64,000 nucleotides of DNA from Myxococcales bacterium (GCA_016793325.1 JAEUKI010000069.1:79554-143553); one strand, 5' to 3'. Shown: positions 27,077-40,219, numbered from the stretch's first letter. The notes: generated from the letters alone by a model not told the origin. Program-made: numbers and translations.

Positions 27077-28984
27077 ATGGCAGCTCGTCCTTCGGACCTC
27101 GTCATCGGCGTGGCGGGTCACATCGACCACGGAAAGACAGCGCTAGTCCGCGCGCTCACCGGCATCGACACCGACCGTCTCCCCGAAGAAAAAGCGCGAG
27201 GAATCACGATCGAGCTCGGCTTCGCGCACCTCGAGCTCCCCGGAGGAAGGCGCGCAGCGATCGTCGACATGCCGGGCCACGAGCGATTCATCCGAGCGAT
27301 GATCGCGGGCGCCGGCGGCTTGGACGTGTGCATGCTCGTCGTCGCGGCCAACGAAGGCGTGATGCCGCAGACGCGCGAGCACCTCGCCGTCGCCGAGCTC
27401 GTCGGCGTGCGCGCGGGCGTGATCGCGCTCACCAAGAGCGACCTCGCCGCGGACGACGTGATCGAGCTCGCGATCGAAGAAGTGCGCGAGGTCGTGAAGG
27501 GAACGTTCCTCGAATCAGCGGAAATTGTCCCGGTGAGCGCGCACGCAAACGTCGGGCTCGACGCGCTTCGAGCGGCGCTCGCGCGGGCCGCGGTCGTTCC
27601 GAGAGCGAGCGACGGTCCGGTGCTCTTGCCGGTCGATCGCGTGTTCGTTCGAAAGGGCTTCGGCGTCGTCGTCACCGGGACGCTCGTCTCGGGGACGATT
27701 CGGCTCGAAGACGCGCTCGTCGTCGCGCCCGTGGGCGTCGAGCACAGCGCGCACCCGGTCCGCGTTCGCGGGCTCCAAATCCACGGCGAGAGCGTCGCCG
27801 AAGCGCACGCGGGGACGCGCGTCGCGGTCAACCTCGCGAACATCGAAGCCGCCGAGCTCCCTCGTGGAACGTGGCTCTTTCGCGACGGTGAAGTCGCCCT
27901 CTCGACAGCCTTCGACGCCGAGGTGCGCGTGCTCCCGAGCGTCGAGCAGCCCCTCGCGCGAAGGGCCAAGCTCGAGCTCGCCGTCGGAGCCGCCCACACG
28001 GGATGCGCGGTCTCGCTGCTCGAAGGCGAGTCGATCGAACCAGGATCCAAAGCCGTCGCGCGCATCACGACGGACACGCCCGTCGCGCTGCGACCCAACG
28101 AGCGCTTCGTCTTGCGCGGCCCTCCGTCGCTCGCGCGCTTCGGCTCGACCATCGGCGGAGGCATGGTCATTCGCCCCGTCGCCGAGCGCGTGAAGAAGCG
28201 CGACACCGCCCTCGCCCGAGCGCTCTCGGTCGCAGAGCACGCAGACGACGCGATCGGCCGCGTGCGCGCAGAGGCCGAAGCGGTCGGCGCGAAGGGGCTG
28301 TCGCCGCAACAGTTGTCCTCGCGCGCTGGCGCGACCCTCGACGCGACAGAGCTTCGACGCGCGGGCTTGGTGCAGGTCACGAACGCACGCTTCGTCGCGT
28401 CCACCGTCGTCGCCGCGCTCGAAGCCAAGGTGCTCCAGACGCTCTCTGCAGAGCACACGAAGAACCCCGCGTCCAAAGGGCTCGTTCGCGTCGCGTTCAA
28501 GCCGCTCGGCGACGACGCGCTCGTCGACGCAGCGCTCGATCGACTCGTCGCGCAGAAGAAAATCGCCCGCGAAGCCGAGGTCTTCTTCCGCGCAGGATGG
28601 AAGCCGAAGGACCCCGACGCGATCGCGCACCTCGAGCCTGTTCGGCGAGCGATCGTCGAAGGCGGAGTGACACCGCCGCGCGTCGAGGACATCGCGCGGT
28701 CGCTCTCGGTCGAAGCCAAAGCCCTCGAGCCCGCCCTCAAGCGCCTCGTCGAGCGCGGCGACATCGTCAAGATCAACCCCGAGTTCTACGGCGCGGTGCC
28801 CGCGCTCGAAGAGCTCGAGAAGAAGCTCGTCGAGTACCTCCAGAGCCACGAGACGATCGACGCACAGGGATTCAAGAACCTCACAGGCGCCTCACGAAAG
28901 TGGGCCATTCCGCTGGCTGAATACTTCGACCTCAAGAAGGTCACCCTCCGCGTCGGCGACGCGCGCAAGCTCCGAGCGCGCTGA
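27077..28984 (+). CDS. selB: Selenocysteine-specific translation elongation factor SelB
   Basis: A 635-aa GTPase that delivers selenocysteyl-tRNA to UGA codons marked by a SECIS hairpin. The G1 loop is GHIDHGKT (residues 14-21), then GITIELGF, DMPGHE near 64 and TKSD near 119. EF-Tu-like domains II and III follow (LPVDRVFVRKGFGVVVTGTL is SelB-typical), and the C-terminal half carries the winged-helix repeats that bind SECIS RNA (ending LAEYFDLKKVTLRVGDARK). Length matches bacterial SelB. No selA, selD, tRNA-Sec or selenoprotein is evident in the window, so the rest of the system must be elsewhere. Confidence 0.95.
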   Translation: MAARPSDLVIGVAGHIDHGKTALVRALTGIDTDRLPEEKARGITIELGFAHLELPGGRRAAIVDMPGHERFIRAMIAGAGGLDVCMLVVAANEGVMPQTREHLAVAELVGVRAGVIALTKSDLAADDVIELAIEEVREVVKGTFLESAEIVPVSAHANVGLDALRAALARAAVVPRASDGPVLLPVDRVFVRKGFGVVVTGTLVSGTIRLEDALVVAPVGVEHSAHPVRVRGLQIHGESVAEAHAGTRVAVNLANIEAAELPRGTWLFRDGEVALSTAFDAEVRVLPSVEQPLARRAKLELAVGAAHTGCAVSLLEGESIEPGSKAVARITTDTPVALRPNERFVLRGPPSLARFGSTIGGGMVIRPVAERVKKRDTALARALSVAEHADDAIGRVRAEAEAVGAKGLSPQQLSSRAGATLDATELRRAGLVQVTNARFVASTVVAALEAKVLQTLSAEHTKNPASKGLVRVAFKPLGDDALVDAALDRLVAQKKIAREAEVFFRAGWKPKDPDAIAHLEPVRRAIVEGGVTPPRVEDIARSLSVEAKALEPALKRLVERGDIVKINPEFYGAVPALEELEKKLVEYLQSHETIDAQGFKNLTGASRKWAIPLAEYFDLKKVTLRVGDARKLRAR

Positions 28985-29074
28985 ACGTCACGTAAACGCC
29001 AAGATCTCCCGCGCGCTCCGTGTTGCAGCTCGTCGAGCCGTGTACGCTCGACGGTCACACAAGGGAGCGTGTCG

Positions 29075-30727
29075 ATGAACGGTTGGAGTCGATTCAGGCG
29101 CAGCGCGGCAGCGTTCGCGCTCGCAGCAACGGTCGCAACCAGCGCGGCGACACCCGAGGCCGAGGCGTTCTGTGGGTTCTACGTGTCCGGCTCGAGCGAG
29201 CAGCTCACCAACAAGGCCACGCGCGTCGCGCTCATGCGCTCGGGACAGCGCACAGTGCTCACGATGAGCAACGACTACAGCGGCCCTCCGCAGGATTTCG
29301 CCATGGTCGTCCCCGTGCCGATCGTCCTTCAGCAAGAGAACGTGCGGACGCTCGCGCACGACGTGTTCTCGCACATCGAGTCGCTCACGGCTCCGCGCCT
29401 CGTCGAGTACTGGGAGCAAGACCCCTGCTACACGCCGCCGCCGATGAACGCTCTCATGAGCTCGGCGCCAGGCGCGCTGCGCCGCTCGGCGACCGGCGGC
29501 AGCGGGAGCACCTCGGACCTCGGCGTTCGCATCGAAGCGCGCTTCGCGGTCGGCGAGTACCAGATCCTGATCTTGTCCGCGACGCAGTCCTCGGGGCTCG
29601 AGACGTGGCTCAGGCAAAACCGCTACAACATCCCGCAAGGCGCGGCGGCGGCGCTCGCGCCGTACATCCGCGAGGGGATGAAGTTCTTCGTCGCCCGCGT
29701 CGACATCCGCCGCGTGCAGCGGACGCCCGACGGCGGAGCGCGCCTCTCGCCGCTTCGCTTTCACTACGACACCCAGGATTTTCGCTTGCCGGTGCGCCTC
29801 GGCTTGCTCAACGCGCCCGAGAAGCAGGACCTCATCGTCTACGTCCTGCACCCGAGCTCGCGCTTCGAGGTCGCGAACTATCCGAACGTGTTCGTCCCGA
29901 CGAACCTCGATCTCGAGCCCACGATGCGCGACCAGTTCGGCCGCTTCTACACCACGCTCTTCGACCGAACGCTCGAGCGCATGAACGGTCGCGCCGTCGT
30001 CACCGAGTACTCGTGGTCGACGTCCTCGTGCGATCCGTGCCCGACGCCGCCGCTCACGCCACAAGAGCTCGCGACGCTCGGCGGTGACGTGATCGATCCA
30101 TCACAGTCCCAGGCGAGCGCTCCCGTGGGCCTGCGCGGGTGGTCTCGCGGCGGCCCGCGCTGGGGCTCGGGCGGCATGACCGTCACGCGCTTGCACACCC
30201 GCTACGACGCGCGAACGCTCAGCGAAGACCTCGTGTTTCGCGAGGCCGGAGCGGTCGTGGGCGGACGCGAGCACGTCGTCGACGCGCAGACGCACGCGCT
30301 CGAAATGGGCGCTCAACCTGCGCAGTACGGCGCGAACAATTTTCAAGCGCGCTACGCGATTCGGCACCCGTGGACCGGGCCGATTCGCTGCGCCAACCCG
30401 CGGCGAGGCGTGTGGGGCGGACCCGTCGGCGGAGGCGCGCAACAGCCCGCGCGACCAGCGCTCGACCTCGCGTCACGAACGGGCGGCGCCGTCGAGCTCC
30501 CGCGCGTCGTGCGCACCGCCGTGCCCGAGCTCGGAATCCGCGGGGCGCAGAGCAACGCGCGAACGCAGCCGACGACGCGACCCAACACACCTCGCACACC
30601 GCGGCGCGTTCAGCCGAAGCCCGCGAGCAAAACAGCGACGATCGCGCTCGGCTCGCTCGGCGCGCTCGCTGCGCTCGGCGGGCTCGCCGCGCTGGCTCGT
30701 CGCGCCGTCGCTCAGAAGAAGCGCTGA
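29075..30727 (+). CDS. DUF2330 domain exported protein (copy 1)
   Basis: A 550-aa secreted protein of the DUF2330 family. The signal peptide ends near ATPEAEA, and the mature part opens with FCGFYVSGSSEQL, continuing with TVLTMSNDYSGPPQDFAMV and PRLVEYWEQDPC, all hallmarks of the family. The C-terminus is Pro/Arg-rich and ends in a hydrophobic helix plus AQKKR, suggesting membrane anchoring. ATG 29075 is chosen over GTG 29069 because AAGGGAG sits at better spacing. Function of the family is unknown. A close paralogue follows 97 bp downstream. Confidence 0.9.
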   Translation: MNGWSRFRRSAAAFALAATVATSAATPEAEAFCGFYVSGSSEQLTNKATRVALMRSGQRTVLTMSNDYSGPPQDFAMVVPVPIVLQQENVRTLAHDVFSHIESLTAPRLVEYWEQDPCYTPPPMNALMSSAPGALRRSATGGSGSTSDLGVRIEARFAVGEYQILILSATQSSGLETWLRQNRYNIPQGAAAALAPYIREGMKFFVARVDIRRVQRTPDGGARLSPLRFHYDTQDFRLPVRLGLLNAPEKQDLIVYVLHPSSRFEVANYPNVFVPTNLDLEPTMRDQFGRFYTTLFDRTLERMNGRAVVTEYSWSTSSCDPCPTPPLTPQELATLGGDVIDPSQSQASAPVGLRGWSRGGPRWGSGGMTVTRLHTRYDARTLSEDLVFREAGAVVGGREHVVDAQTHALEMGAQPAQYGANNFQARYAIRHPWTGPIRCANPRRGVWGGPVGGGAQQPARPALDLASRTGGAVELPRVVRTAVPELGIRGAQSNARTQPTTRPNTPRTPRRVQPKPASKTATIALGSLGALAALGGLAALARRAVAQKKR

Positions 30728-30824
30728 TCATCAGGGTTTTCCCGCGGTCCGCGCTCGGGCGTTCGGAGGCGTTTTCTGCGCTCGGACGCGGGACGACGGC
30801 GCGCCGTTGCGCGAGCATCGCGAC

Positions 30825-32435
30825 ATGCAATCGCGGTCCTTGGCGTTCGCAGCCCTCGTGTCGGTGGCGCTCGGTTCGATGGCGCCGCGCGCCGAAGCGT
30901 TCTGCGGCTTCTACGTGTCGGGCTCGAGCGAGCAGCTCGGCAACAAAGCCACGCGCGTCGCGCTCATGCGCTACGGCCAACGCACCGTGCTCACCATGAG
31001 CAACGACTACGAGGGGCCGCCGCAAGACTTCGCGATGGTCATCCCCGTCCCGATCGTGCTCCAGCAAGAGAACGTTCGAACGCTCCCGCACGACGTCTTC
31101 GAGCGCATCGAGACGCTCACCGCCCCGCGCCTCGTCGAATACTGGGAGCAAAACCCCTGCCCCACCGAACGCGAGTACTACGTCGACGAGCTCCGCGCGA
31201 GTCCGGGCGTCGCGGTCTCGCGCACCACGAGCGAGAGCGACAGCGCGCCTCCTGTCGACCTCGGCGTGCGCATCGAGACGCGCTTCTCGGTCGGCGAATA
31301 CGAAGTGCTCGTCCTGTCCGCGACGCAGTCGTCGGGCCTCGAGACGTGGCTCAGGCAAAATCGCTACAACATTCCAAACGGCGCCGCGACGGTGCTCGCG
31401 CCGTACATCCGCGAGGGGATGAAGTTCTTCGTCGCCCGCGTCGACATCGAGCGCGCCCGCGCGAAGCCCGGCGGACGAAGGCTCTCGCCGCTGCGATTTC
31501 ACTACGACACGCCCGAGTTTCGACTGCCCGTGCGCTTGGGGCTGCTCAACGCGCGCGACAAGCAAGACCTCATCGTCTACGTCCTGCATCCGAACTCGCG
31601 CGTCGAAGTGGCCAACATTCCAAACGTGTTCATCCCGACGAACCTCGACGTCGACGACTCGGTGCGGACGCGCTTCGGCGCCTTCTACAACGCGCTCTTC
31701 GACCTGACGATGAACAGGATGAACGGCCGCGCCGTCGTCACCGAGTACGCGTGGGCGTCGACATCGTCCTGCGACCCGTGCCCAGGCCCCAACGTCACGC
31801 TCACGCCCGATGACATGATGACCCTCGGCGTAGACGTGATCGATCCGTCGCGCTCGACGTTCGACCGCGACGGACGCTTCGGTCGCGTCCAGGGCGGAGC
31901 GATCTCGCGCTTCGCCTACGGGATGACCGTCACGCGCCTGCACACGCGCTACGACGCGACGACGCTCAGCGAGGACCTCGTGTTTCGCGAAGCGGGCGCC
32001 GTGTTCGGAGGCCGCGAGATCGTGACCGACCCGCGGACGCGCCAGCTCGAACAAGGCGCCCAGCCCTCTCCGTACGGAAACAACTTTCAAGGGCGCTACG
32101 CGATTCGCCATTTGTGGGAGGGCCCGATCACCTGCGCAAATCCACGCCGTTACGTCTGGGGCGGTCCTCCGTCGTCGCACCGCGGCTCGCCTGCGACGCC
32201 CTCCGCAGCGACGGACCTCGCGTCGCAGCCGCGCACCGGCGCCGACCCGCGAACGCTCGTTCGAACCGACGTCCCCGAGCTCGGGATTCGCGCAGCGCGT
32301 CCGGTCGCGCCCTCGGTCACTCGATCGAGCACCAAGAGCACGTTCGTCCGCGCGAGCGCCGCTGCGCTCTCGAGCGCGTGCGTGCTCGGCGCGACCGTAG
32401 CGCTCGGCCGTCGACGCAAGCGAACGCCGCACTGA
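30825..32435 (+). CDS. DUF2330 domain exported protein (copy 2)
   Basis: A 536-aa paralogue of the preceding gene, matching it closely along most of the length: FCGFYVSGSSEQLGNKATR, PQDFAMVIPVPIVLQQENV, SSGLETWLRQNRYNIP, GMTVTRLHTRYDA. The copies differ mainly in the signal peptide, a loop near residue 110-135 and the C-terminal linker. It also ends in a hydrophobic helix and basic tail (ALGRRRKRTPH). The pair reads as a tandem duplication that has diverged. It ends three bases from the convergent isomerase gene. Confidence 0.9.
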   Translation: MQSRSLAFAALVSVALGSMAPRAEAFCGFYVSGSSEQLGNKATRVALMRYGQRTVLTMSNDYEGPPQDFAMVIPVPIVLQQENVRTLPHDVFERIETLTAPRLVEYWEQNPCPTEREYYVDELRASPGVAVSRTTSESDSAPPVDLGVRIETRFSVGEYEVLVLSATQSSGLETWLRQNRYNIPNGAATVLAPYIREGMKFFVARVDIERARAKPGGRRLSPLRFHYDTPEFRLPVRLGLLNARDKQDLIVYVLHPNSRVEVANIPNVFIPTNLDVDDSVRTRFGAFYNALFDLTMNRMNGRAVVTEYAWASTSSCDPCPGPNVTLTPDDMMTLGVDVIDPSRSTFDRDGRFGRVQGGAISRFAYGMTVTRLHTRYDATTLSEDLVFREAGAVFGGREIVTDPRTRQLEQGAQPSPYGNNFQGRYAIRHLWEGPITCANPRRYVWGGPPSSHRGSPATPSAATDLASQPRTGADPRTLVRTDVPELGIRAARPVAPSVTRSSTKSTFVRASAAALSSACVLGATVALGRRRKRTPH

Positions 32436-32438
32436 TCG

Positions 32439-33089
32439 TCAGGTCGCGGGCGCGTCTGGCTGCTTCTCGGGGCGCGCTCCGTCCGCGTGCGGCGTCGCGA
32501 GCGCGCTCGCCTCGGCCCGAAGCACCCTCGTAAACGGCGCGACGTCCACCCCGAATCGCCGCGCCGAGTACACCTGCGGAACGACGAAGAGATCCGCCGC
32601 CGTCAGCGTCGATCCCACCGCGAACGATCCCTCACCGAGCTCCGCGTCGATCTCGCGTAGCAGCGCTTCGAGCGCCTTCAGCCCGCGCAGGTTGAATTCG
32701 TGGGCCCATGCCTTCTTGCCCTCGGCCTCCGAGGACACCTTGTCGAGCACGACCAGGTTCTGCAGCGGTTGAATCCCCGCGTTGACGAGCTCGCACACCT
32801 GCCGCACGCGCGCCTTCGCCCAAGGGTCTGCGGGATACAGCGCGGGCGTCGGGTGCGTCTCTTCGAGCCACTCGATGATCGCGACGCTCTCGGCGAGATA
32901 GCGTCCCGGCGCGACCTCGAGCGCAGGGAGGTGCCCGATGGGATTGCGGGCGCGATGCTCGTCCGCGCGCTGCTCGCTCTTCAGGAGGTTGACCGCGACC
33001 TTGTCGAACGCGATCCCCTTGTGCGCGAGCGCCCAGCGGACGCGCCACGACGCGCTCGATCGCCAATACTGGTACAAAACGAGTGACAT
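32439..33089 (-). CDS. maiA: Maleylacetoacetate isomerase (zeta-class GST)
   Basis: A 216-aa glutathione transferase of the zeta class. The N-terminal thioredoxin-like domain begins LVLYQYWRSSASWRVRWAL, containing the SSxSWRVR glutathione-binding signature, followed by NPIGHLPALEV and the ESVAIIEWLEE motif. The C-terminal helical domain has LTAADLFVVPQVY. The family isomerises maleylacetoacetate to fumarylacetoacetate in tyrosine degradation. No other tyrosine catabolism genes are adjacent; it lies 21 bp downstream of a kinase gene on the same strand and may be co-transcribed. Confidence 0.88.
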   Translation of the reverse strand: MSLVLYQYWRSSASWRVRWALAHKGIAFDKVAVNLLKSEQRADEHRARNPIGHLPALEVAPGRYLAESVAIIEWLEETHPTPALYPADPWAKARVRQVCELVNAGIQPLQNLVVLDKVSSEAEGKKAWAHEFNLRGLKALEALLREIDAELGEGSFAVGSTLTAADLFVVPQVYSARRFGVDVAPFTRVLRAEASALATPHADGARPEKQPDAPAT

Positions 33090-33110
33090 TTCGCTCTTCC
33101 TCTTCGCCGC

Positions 33111-34529
33111 TCAGGGCTTCTTTTCGCCGGCCATCGTCTCGTCGACGAGGCGAATCCAGCCGTTGATCCTCGCGAGCTCGCGGAGCCTCTGAACGAAGCT
33201 CCCGAAGTCGACGGGCTTCTTCACGAACTCGGTCACGCCGAGGAGCGCGAAGCGCGCGAGCGTCTCGGGCCCGGCGCTCCCGCTCGCGACGATCACGCGA
33301 AGCTCTCGCCCTCCGGGTCGCTCGCGAAGGACCGAGAGCACCTCGACGCCGCTCATCCCGGGCATGTGGTAGTCGAGAAGCACGAGGTTGGGGAGCGCGC
33401 CGTCGAGCGCCAGCGCGTCGGCGCCCGAGCGAACGACGGTGACCGAGACGTTCTCGGGCTTGTTTCCGAAGGCGGACTTGACCGCGCGCGAGGCGAACAC
33501 GCCGAACACAGGATCGTCGTCGATCACGAGCACGCGCACCGCTGCGCCGCCGCCCGGGTCCTGACGCTTCGTCTGCACCGGCCGCGCGTCGCCGAGGTCG
33601 TCTTGCGTGATCGTGAAGAGCGCGTGATCCAGCGCCGACGCGAACGCCTTGGCGCTCTCGAAGCGCTCGGTCGGCTCCTTCGCCATCGCGCGCAGCACGA
33701 TCGGATCGAGAAATCCCAGCTCGGGACGCACCGACGACACCGTCGGCGGAGGCTCGCTCACCTGCTTCGCGAGCAGCATCTGGATCGACTCGGCTCGAAA
33801 CGGGAGCTGCCCCGTGAGCACTTCGAACGCCGTGCAACCGAGCGCGTACACGTCCGCGAGCGGCGTGATCCCGCCGTCCGTAATGATCTGCTCGGGAGCC
33901 ATGTACGCGGGTGTCCCGTGGAGGACCTCGTCGTCGTAGCCCGCTTCCGACGCGTGGATCGCGATGCCAAAATCGACGAGCACCGCGCGCCCCGTGTCGC
34001 GCTCGATCACGATGTTCGACGGCTTCACGTCGCGGTGAATCACGCCCTGGGCGTGCACGGCCGCGAGACCGTTGGCCACTTGCCGAAGGACGCTGATCCC
34101 GCGGTGCTTGGGGACGAACGCGCTCGCCCGACGGTGATCGTCGATGACCGCGGACAGCGAGCTCCCCGCGATGAACTCCATCGCGAAGAAGCACCCCTCG
34201 TCGCTGAGCCCGAACGAGTGCACCTGCGCGACGTGCTCGCTCCGAACGCTCGCGAGCGCGCTCGCCTCACGATAGAACCCGTCGATCGCCGAGCGATCGG
34301 GGCGCTGATTCGCGAGCACCTTGAGCGCCACGCGCCTGCGCAGAGGGACATCCGTGGCCAAGAGCACGCGCCCTGCCCCGCCCCGCCCGAGCTCCTTCTC
34401 GATCAAGTAGCGACCGTCCACCACGGGGGGACCTTCGCTCGACGGGTGCAGCGAGGCGCCGCATCGCGGGCACTGCGCGTGTCCCCCCGCGAACAGTTGT
34501 CCGCACGAAACGCAGCACTTCGTCACCAT
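33111..34529 (-). CDS. Zinc-ribbon Ser/Thr kinase fused to a receiver domain
   Basis: A 472-aa protein. Residues 5-25 are a zinc ribbon (CVSCG and CPRCG). Residues about 38-310 are an active Hanks kinase: LGRGGAGRV, VALKVL, HRDVKPSN near 165, VDFGIAIH, GTPAYMAPEQ. From about 345 there is a full receiver: VLVIDDDPVF, the phospho-acceptor in LLDYHMPGMS near 383, and the Lys of FVKKPV. A kinase carrying a receiver suggests that His-Asp phosphorelay input controls Ser/Thr phosphorylation. AGAGGAG precedes the ATG. It lies 40 bp downstream of the hybrid histidine kinase on the same strand. Confidence 0.92.
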   Translation of the reverse strand: MVTKCCVSCGQLFAGGHAQCPRCGASLHPSSEGPPVVDGRYLIEKELGRGGAGRVLLATDVPLRRRVALKVLANQRPDRSAIDGFYREASALASVRSEHVAQVHSFGLSDEGCFFAMEFIAGSSLSAVIDDHRRASAFVPKHRGISVLRQVANGLAAVHAQGVIHRDVKPSNIVIERDTGRAVLVDFGIAIHASEAGYDDEVLHGTPAYMAPEQIITDGGITPLADVYALGCTAFEVLTGQLPFRAESIQMLLAKQVSEPPPTVSSVRPELGFLDPIVLRAMAKEPTERFESAKAFASALDHALFTITQDDLGDARPVQTKRQDPGGGAAVRVLVIDDDPVFGVFASRAVKSAFGNKPENVSVTVVRSGADALALDGALPNLVLLDYHMPGMSGVEVLSVLRERPGGRELRVIVASGSAGPETLARFALLGVTEFVKKPVDFGSFVQRLRELARINGWIRLVDETMAGEKKP

Positions 34530-34569
34530 CCGCACTCCTCTTGGCACCGTCGTTGAAACGCACACGTAT

Positions 34570-37701
<3,132 letters not shown>

Positions 37702-37778
37702 CGGGTGGCGACTGCAGACTCTACCCCGTTCTGGCGCGTCGCTGATCGTCCGATCGCGCGACAACGCAGCGCTTCGCG

Positions 37779-38828
37779 CTACGGAACAGCCATCTCGAAG
37801 ACCGGCCCGAGCGTCGCCGTCAGCGACTCGAGTCGAAAGAACACCTCGCCGTCGAGCACAGGGTTCATTTCGTCACCCGGAAGGCACACGACCGAGATGC
37901 TCTTGGCGGGCCCGTCGTACGCGTCGGGCAAGAGGTGCTGTACGCGCTTTCCCGTCATGAGCAGCGGCCACACGCGCGCGGCTTGCGCGCCGGTGACGAG
38001 CCCCGCGTGCACGTGCATCTGATCGTTGGTCGCCAGGGGAAACACACGCAAGATACCCGCGAGCGACAGGGGCATCGCGGCGCACTGGAGCACGGTGAAC
38101 GTCTCGAGGACCTTTCCGTTGCGATCGAGCTGCGGCTCACCGTCGATGCGAACCTCCGCGCGAAGGGGATGCAAGAAGTCGTACTCGGCCTTCGCCAGCG
38201 GCTTGGGCTTGAGCCCCGCGAGCGGGCCTTGAAAGACCGCGCGTCCCGCGGCCGCGCCGAACGCCGCGCCCATGAGCGCCGCGATGCGCGTCGGGGACTT
38301 CTCGCCGCTTCCCTCGTGGAGCGGGCCGAAGAAATTCGCTCCGTACCCCGCAAACGCCGTCGCGAACGCGTATCGACGAAACGGCTCTCGCGAGTCGCCG
38401 AAGAGCACCTGCGTCCCCGAGCACTCCATCGATCGCACCGGGACGTACTTGGGCTCTCCCCCCTTCGCGATCGTCGCCACGAGCCGCGCGAGCACTTTTT
38501 GTGGGTCGCGCTCGATCCCGAGGCCCTTGGCCACGAAATCAACAGAGCCCCCGCCGGTGGGGACGAACCGCGCGATCTCCGTCGCCCGTTGTGGACCGAA
38601 GTACCGACACGCGCCGTTGATCATCCAGTGCAGCGCGCCATCGCCTCCGTCCGCCACCCAGTACTTGCGACCCTCGTCTGCAAACTGCTTGAGCGCCGGG
38701 ATGATCGCGTCGGTGCTGTACGTCTCGACGACGCGCCCGTGGTCGCCGAGCAGCCGCTCGAGCTTGCGCTTGAGCCCCGATTGCCCGCGATTTCTGCGAG
38801 AAAACGGATTGATCACGACGCCGATCAC
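37779..38828 (-). CDS. Diacylglycerol/lipid kinase family protein
   Basis: A 349-aa protein with the DAG kinase catalytic fold: IGVVINPFSRRNRG at the N-terminus, the nucleotide-binding ADGGDGALHWMING (GGDGT-type), and PTGGGSVDFVAKGLG (equivalent to GTGNDFAR in YegS/DgkB). The C-terminal half is a beta-rich lid domain. Likely role: phosphorylation of a lipid at the membrane face, but here the second motif is altered (GGGSVDF rather than GTxNDF), so substrate and activity need not match DgkB. Start is GTG 38828. Confidence 0.82.
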   Translation of the reverse strand: MIGVVINPFSRRNRGQSGLKRKLERLLGDHGRVVETYSTDAIIPALKQFADEGRKYWVADGGDGALHWMINGACRYFGPQRATEIARFVPTGGGSVDFVAKGLGIERDPQKVLARLVATIAKGGEPKYVPVRSMECSGTQVLFGDSREPFRRYAFATAFAGYGANFFGPLHEGSGEKSPTRIAALMGAAFGAAAGRAVFQGPLAGLKPKPLAKAEYDFLHPLRAEVRIDGEPQLDRNGKVLETFTVLQCAAMPLSLAGILRVFPLATNDQMHVHAGLVTGAQAARVWPLLMTGKRVQHLLPDAYDGPAKSISVVCLPGDEMNPVLDGEVFFRLESLTATLGPVFEMAVP

Positions 38829-39091
38829 GCGCTCACCTCAAAGTGCCACGAGCCCTTGTTCACCACTCGACCTCTCGACCCTTTCACCGCTGCGGGTTCA
38901 ACGAATCCCTCCATACCGCAGACGACGCCGCGCCCGCGACGGGCATCGTCGAGGTCCGCGCGGATCGCCGCGACCGCGGCGCCTCGACCCGCCACCGACA
39001 CGATGGTGCGCGAAAGCTCCGACCGCGGTAGGTCGACCTGCGCTCGGCCGTTGAGCATCACCCTCGGATCGAGAGACCCTGACCCGCGTCG

Positions 39092-40219
39092 ATGTCCAAA
39101 AGCGCAATCGTCTTCGTCCCTGGCTTCTTCGGGTTCGGCTCGTTCGGTCCGACGGGAGCGCCGATCATCGAGTACTTCAAGTTCGCGCGGAGCGTGCTTC
39201 GCACGGAGCTCGGCGCGCACACGCCGGTCGTCGTTCATCAACCGCCGCCGACCGGTCCGCTCGCGGCGCGCGTCGCGTCGCTCTATCGCACGATCGACAG
39301 CGTGTTGCGCGACGGGATCGACGGCGCTGCGGTGGAGCGCGTTCACATCGTCGGCCACTCGACCGGCGGCGTCGACGCGAGGCTGCTCTGCAACACGCGC
39401 TACGCGTGGCCCGGCGCGCCCGAGCCCGCGACGCGCGGCGCGCTCCTCTCGCGCGTCGGAACGGTCGTCACCGTCTCCTCTCCGCATCGCGGAACGCCCC
39501 TCGCCTCGAACCTGAGCCCCACGATGGCCGTCGCGATCCCGGGCCTGTGGCTCGGGAGCATCATCGCGTCGCGCGACGCGCTCACCGTCGCCGGTCACGT
39601 GGGCGCGATCGTCGAGACCATCGAAGAGATCATCGTTCGAAAGAGCACGCCCGAGGCCGAGCTCATCGCGCGGCTCGCGGATGTAGACCCGCAGACCGCG
39701 CGAGACATTCGCCGCTTTCTCGACGAGGTCGTTCGCGATCACCGACTCGTGGGAGACCTGACCGTGCCCGCGATGGCCGACCTCGATCGCGCGATCAGCG
39801 GCGCCGATCACCAACACCTTCACTGCTTCGTCACCGTTGGTCCGCAGCCGGGCCGCTCGCTCGCAGACGTGTCCGCCCTCGTGCGCGACCCCGTCCGCCG
39901 CGCGCTCTACCTCCTCGTGCAACGACTCACCCGAGGAACGCCCCCGTCCGCCGCCCGCTGGCCCGTCGGCCCGTGGATCCTCGGCCGTCCTGCGGGCATT
40001 CGCGCAGACGAAGCGCGCGCCAACGACGGGATCGTCCCCGCCTGGTCGCAGACGCTCGACGGCCGCGCCACGGGGCTCGTCGCCGCGGATCACCTCGACG
40101 TCATCGGCCACTACGACGGCGCAGGAATGACCTTCATGCGCTCGAACTCGGGCTTCGGCGACGATCACTTCAACGCGCTCTGGCGTCGCATCGCGGCGCT
40201 CCTTCGCGACGCGGACTGA
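39092..40219 (+). CDS. Alpha/beta hydrolase (lipase-like)
   Basis: A 375-aa hydrolase. It opens with the oxyanion-side strand AIVFVPGFFGFGSFG, has the nucleophile elbow GHSTGG near residue 90, followed by VVTVSSPHRGTPLA, which is typical of triacylglycerol lipase and PGAP1-like enzymes. The distal part has FVTVGPQPG and ANDGIVPAWSQ (a region that often supplies the acid) and HYDGAGM near the end. No signal peptide is evident, so it is probably cytoplasmic. Its upstream 260 bp is shared with the lipid kinase gene. Confidence 0.82.
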   Translation: MSKSAIVFVPGFFGFGSFGPTGAPIIEYFKFARSVLRTELGAHTPVVVHQPPPTGPLAARVASLYRTIDSVLRDGIDGAAVERVHIVGHSTGGVDARLLCNTRYAWPGAPEPATRGALLSRVGTVVTVSSPHRGTPLASNLSPTMAVAIPGLWLGSIIASRDALTVAGHVGAIVETIEEIIVRKSTPEAELIARLADVDPQTARDIRRFLDEVVRDHRLVGDLTVPAMADLDRAISGADHQHLHCFVTVGPQPGRSLADVSALVRDPVRRALYLLVQRLTRGTPPSAARWPVGPWILGRPAGIRADEARANDGIVPAWSQTLDGRATGLVAADHLDVIGHYDGAGMTFMRSNSGFGDDHFNALWRRIAALLRDAD

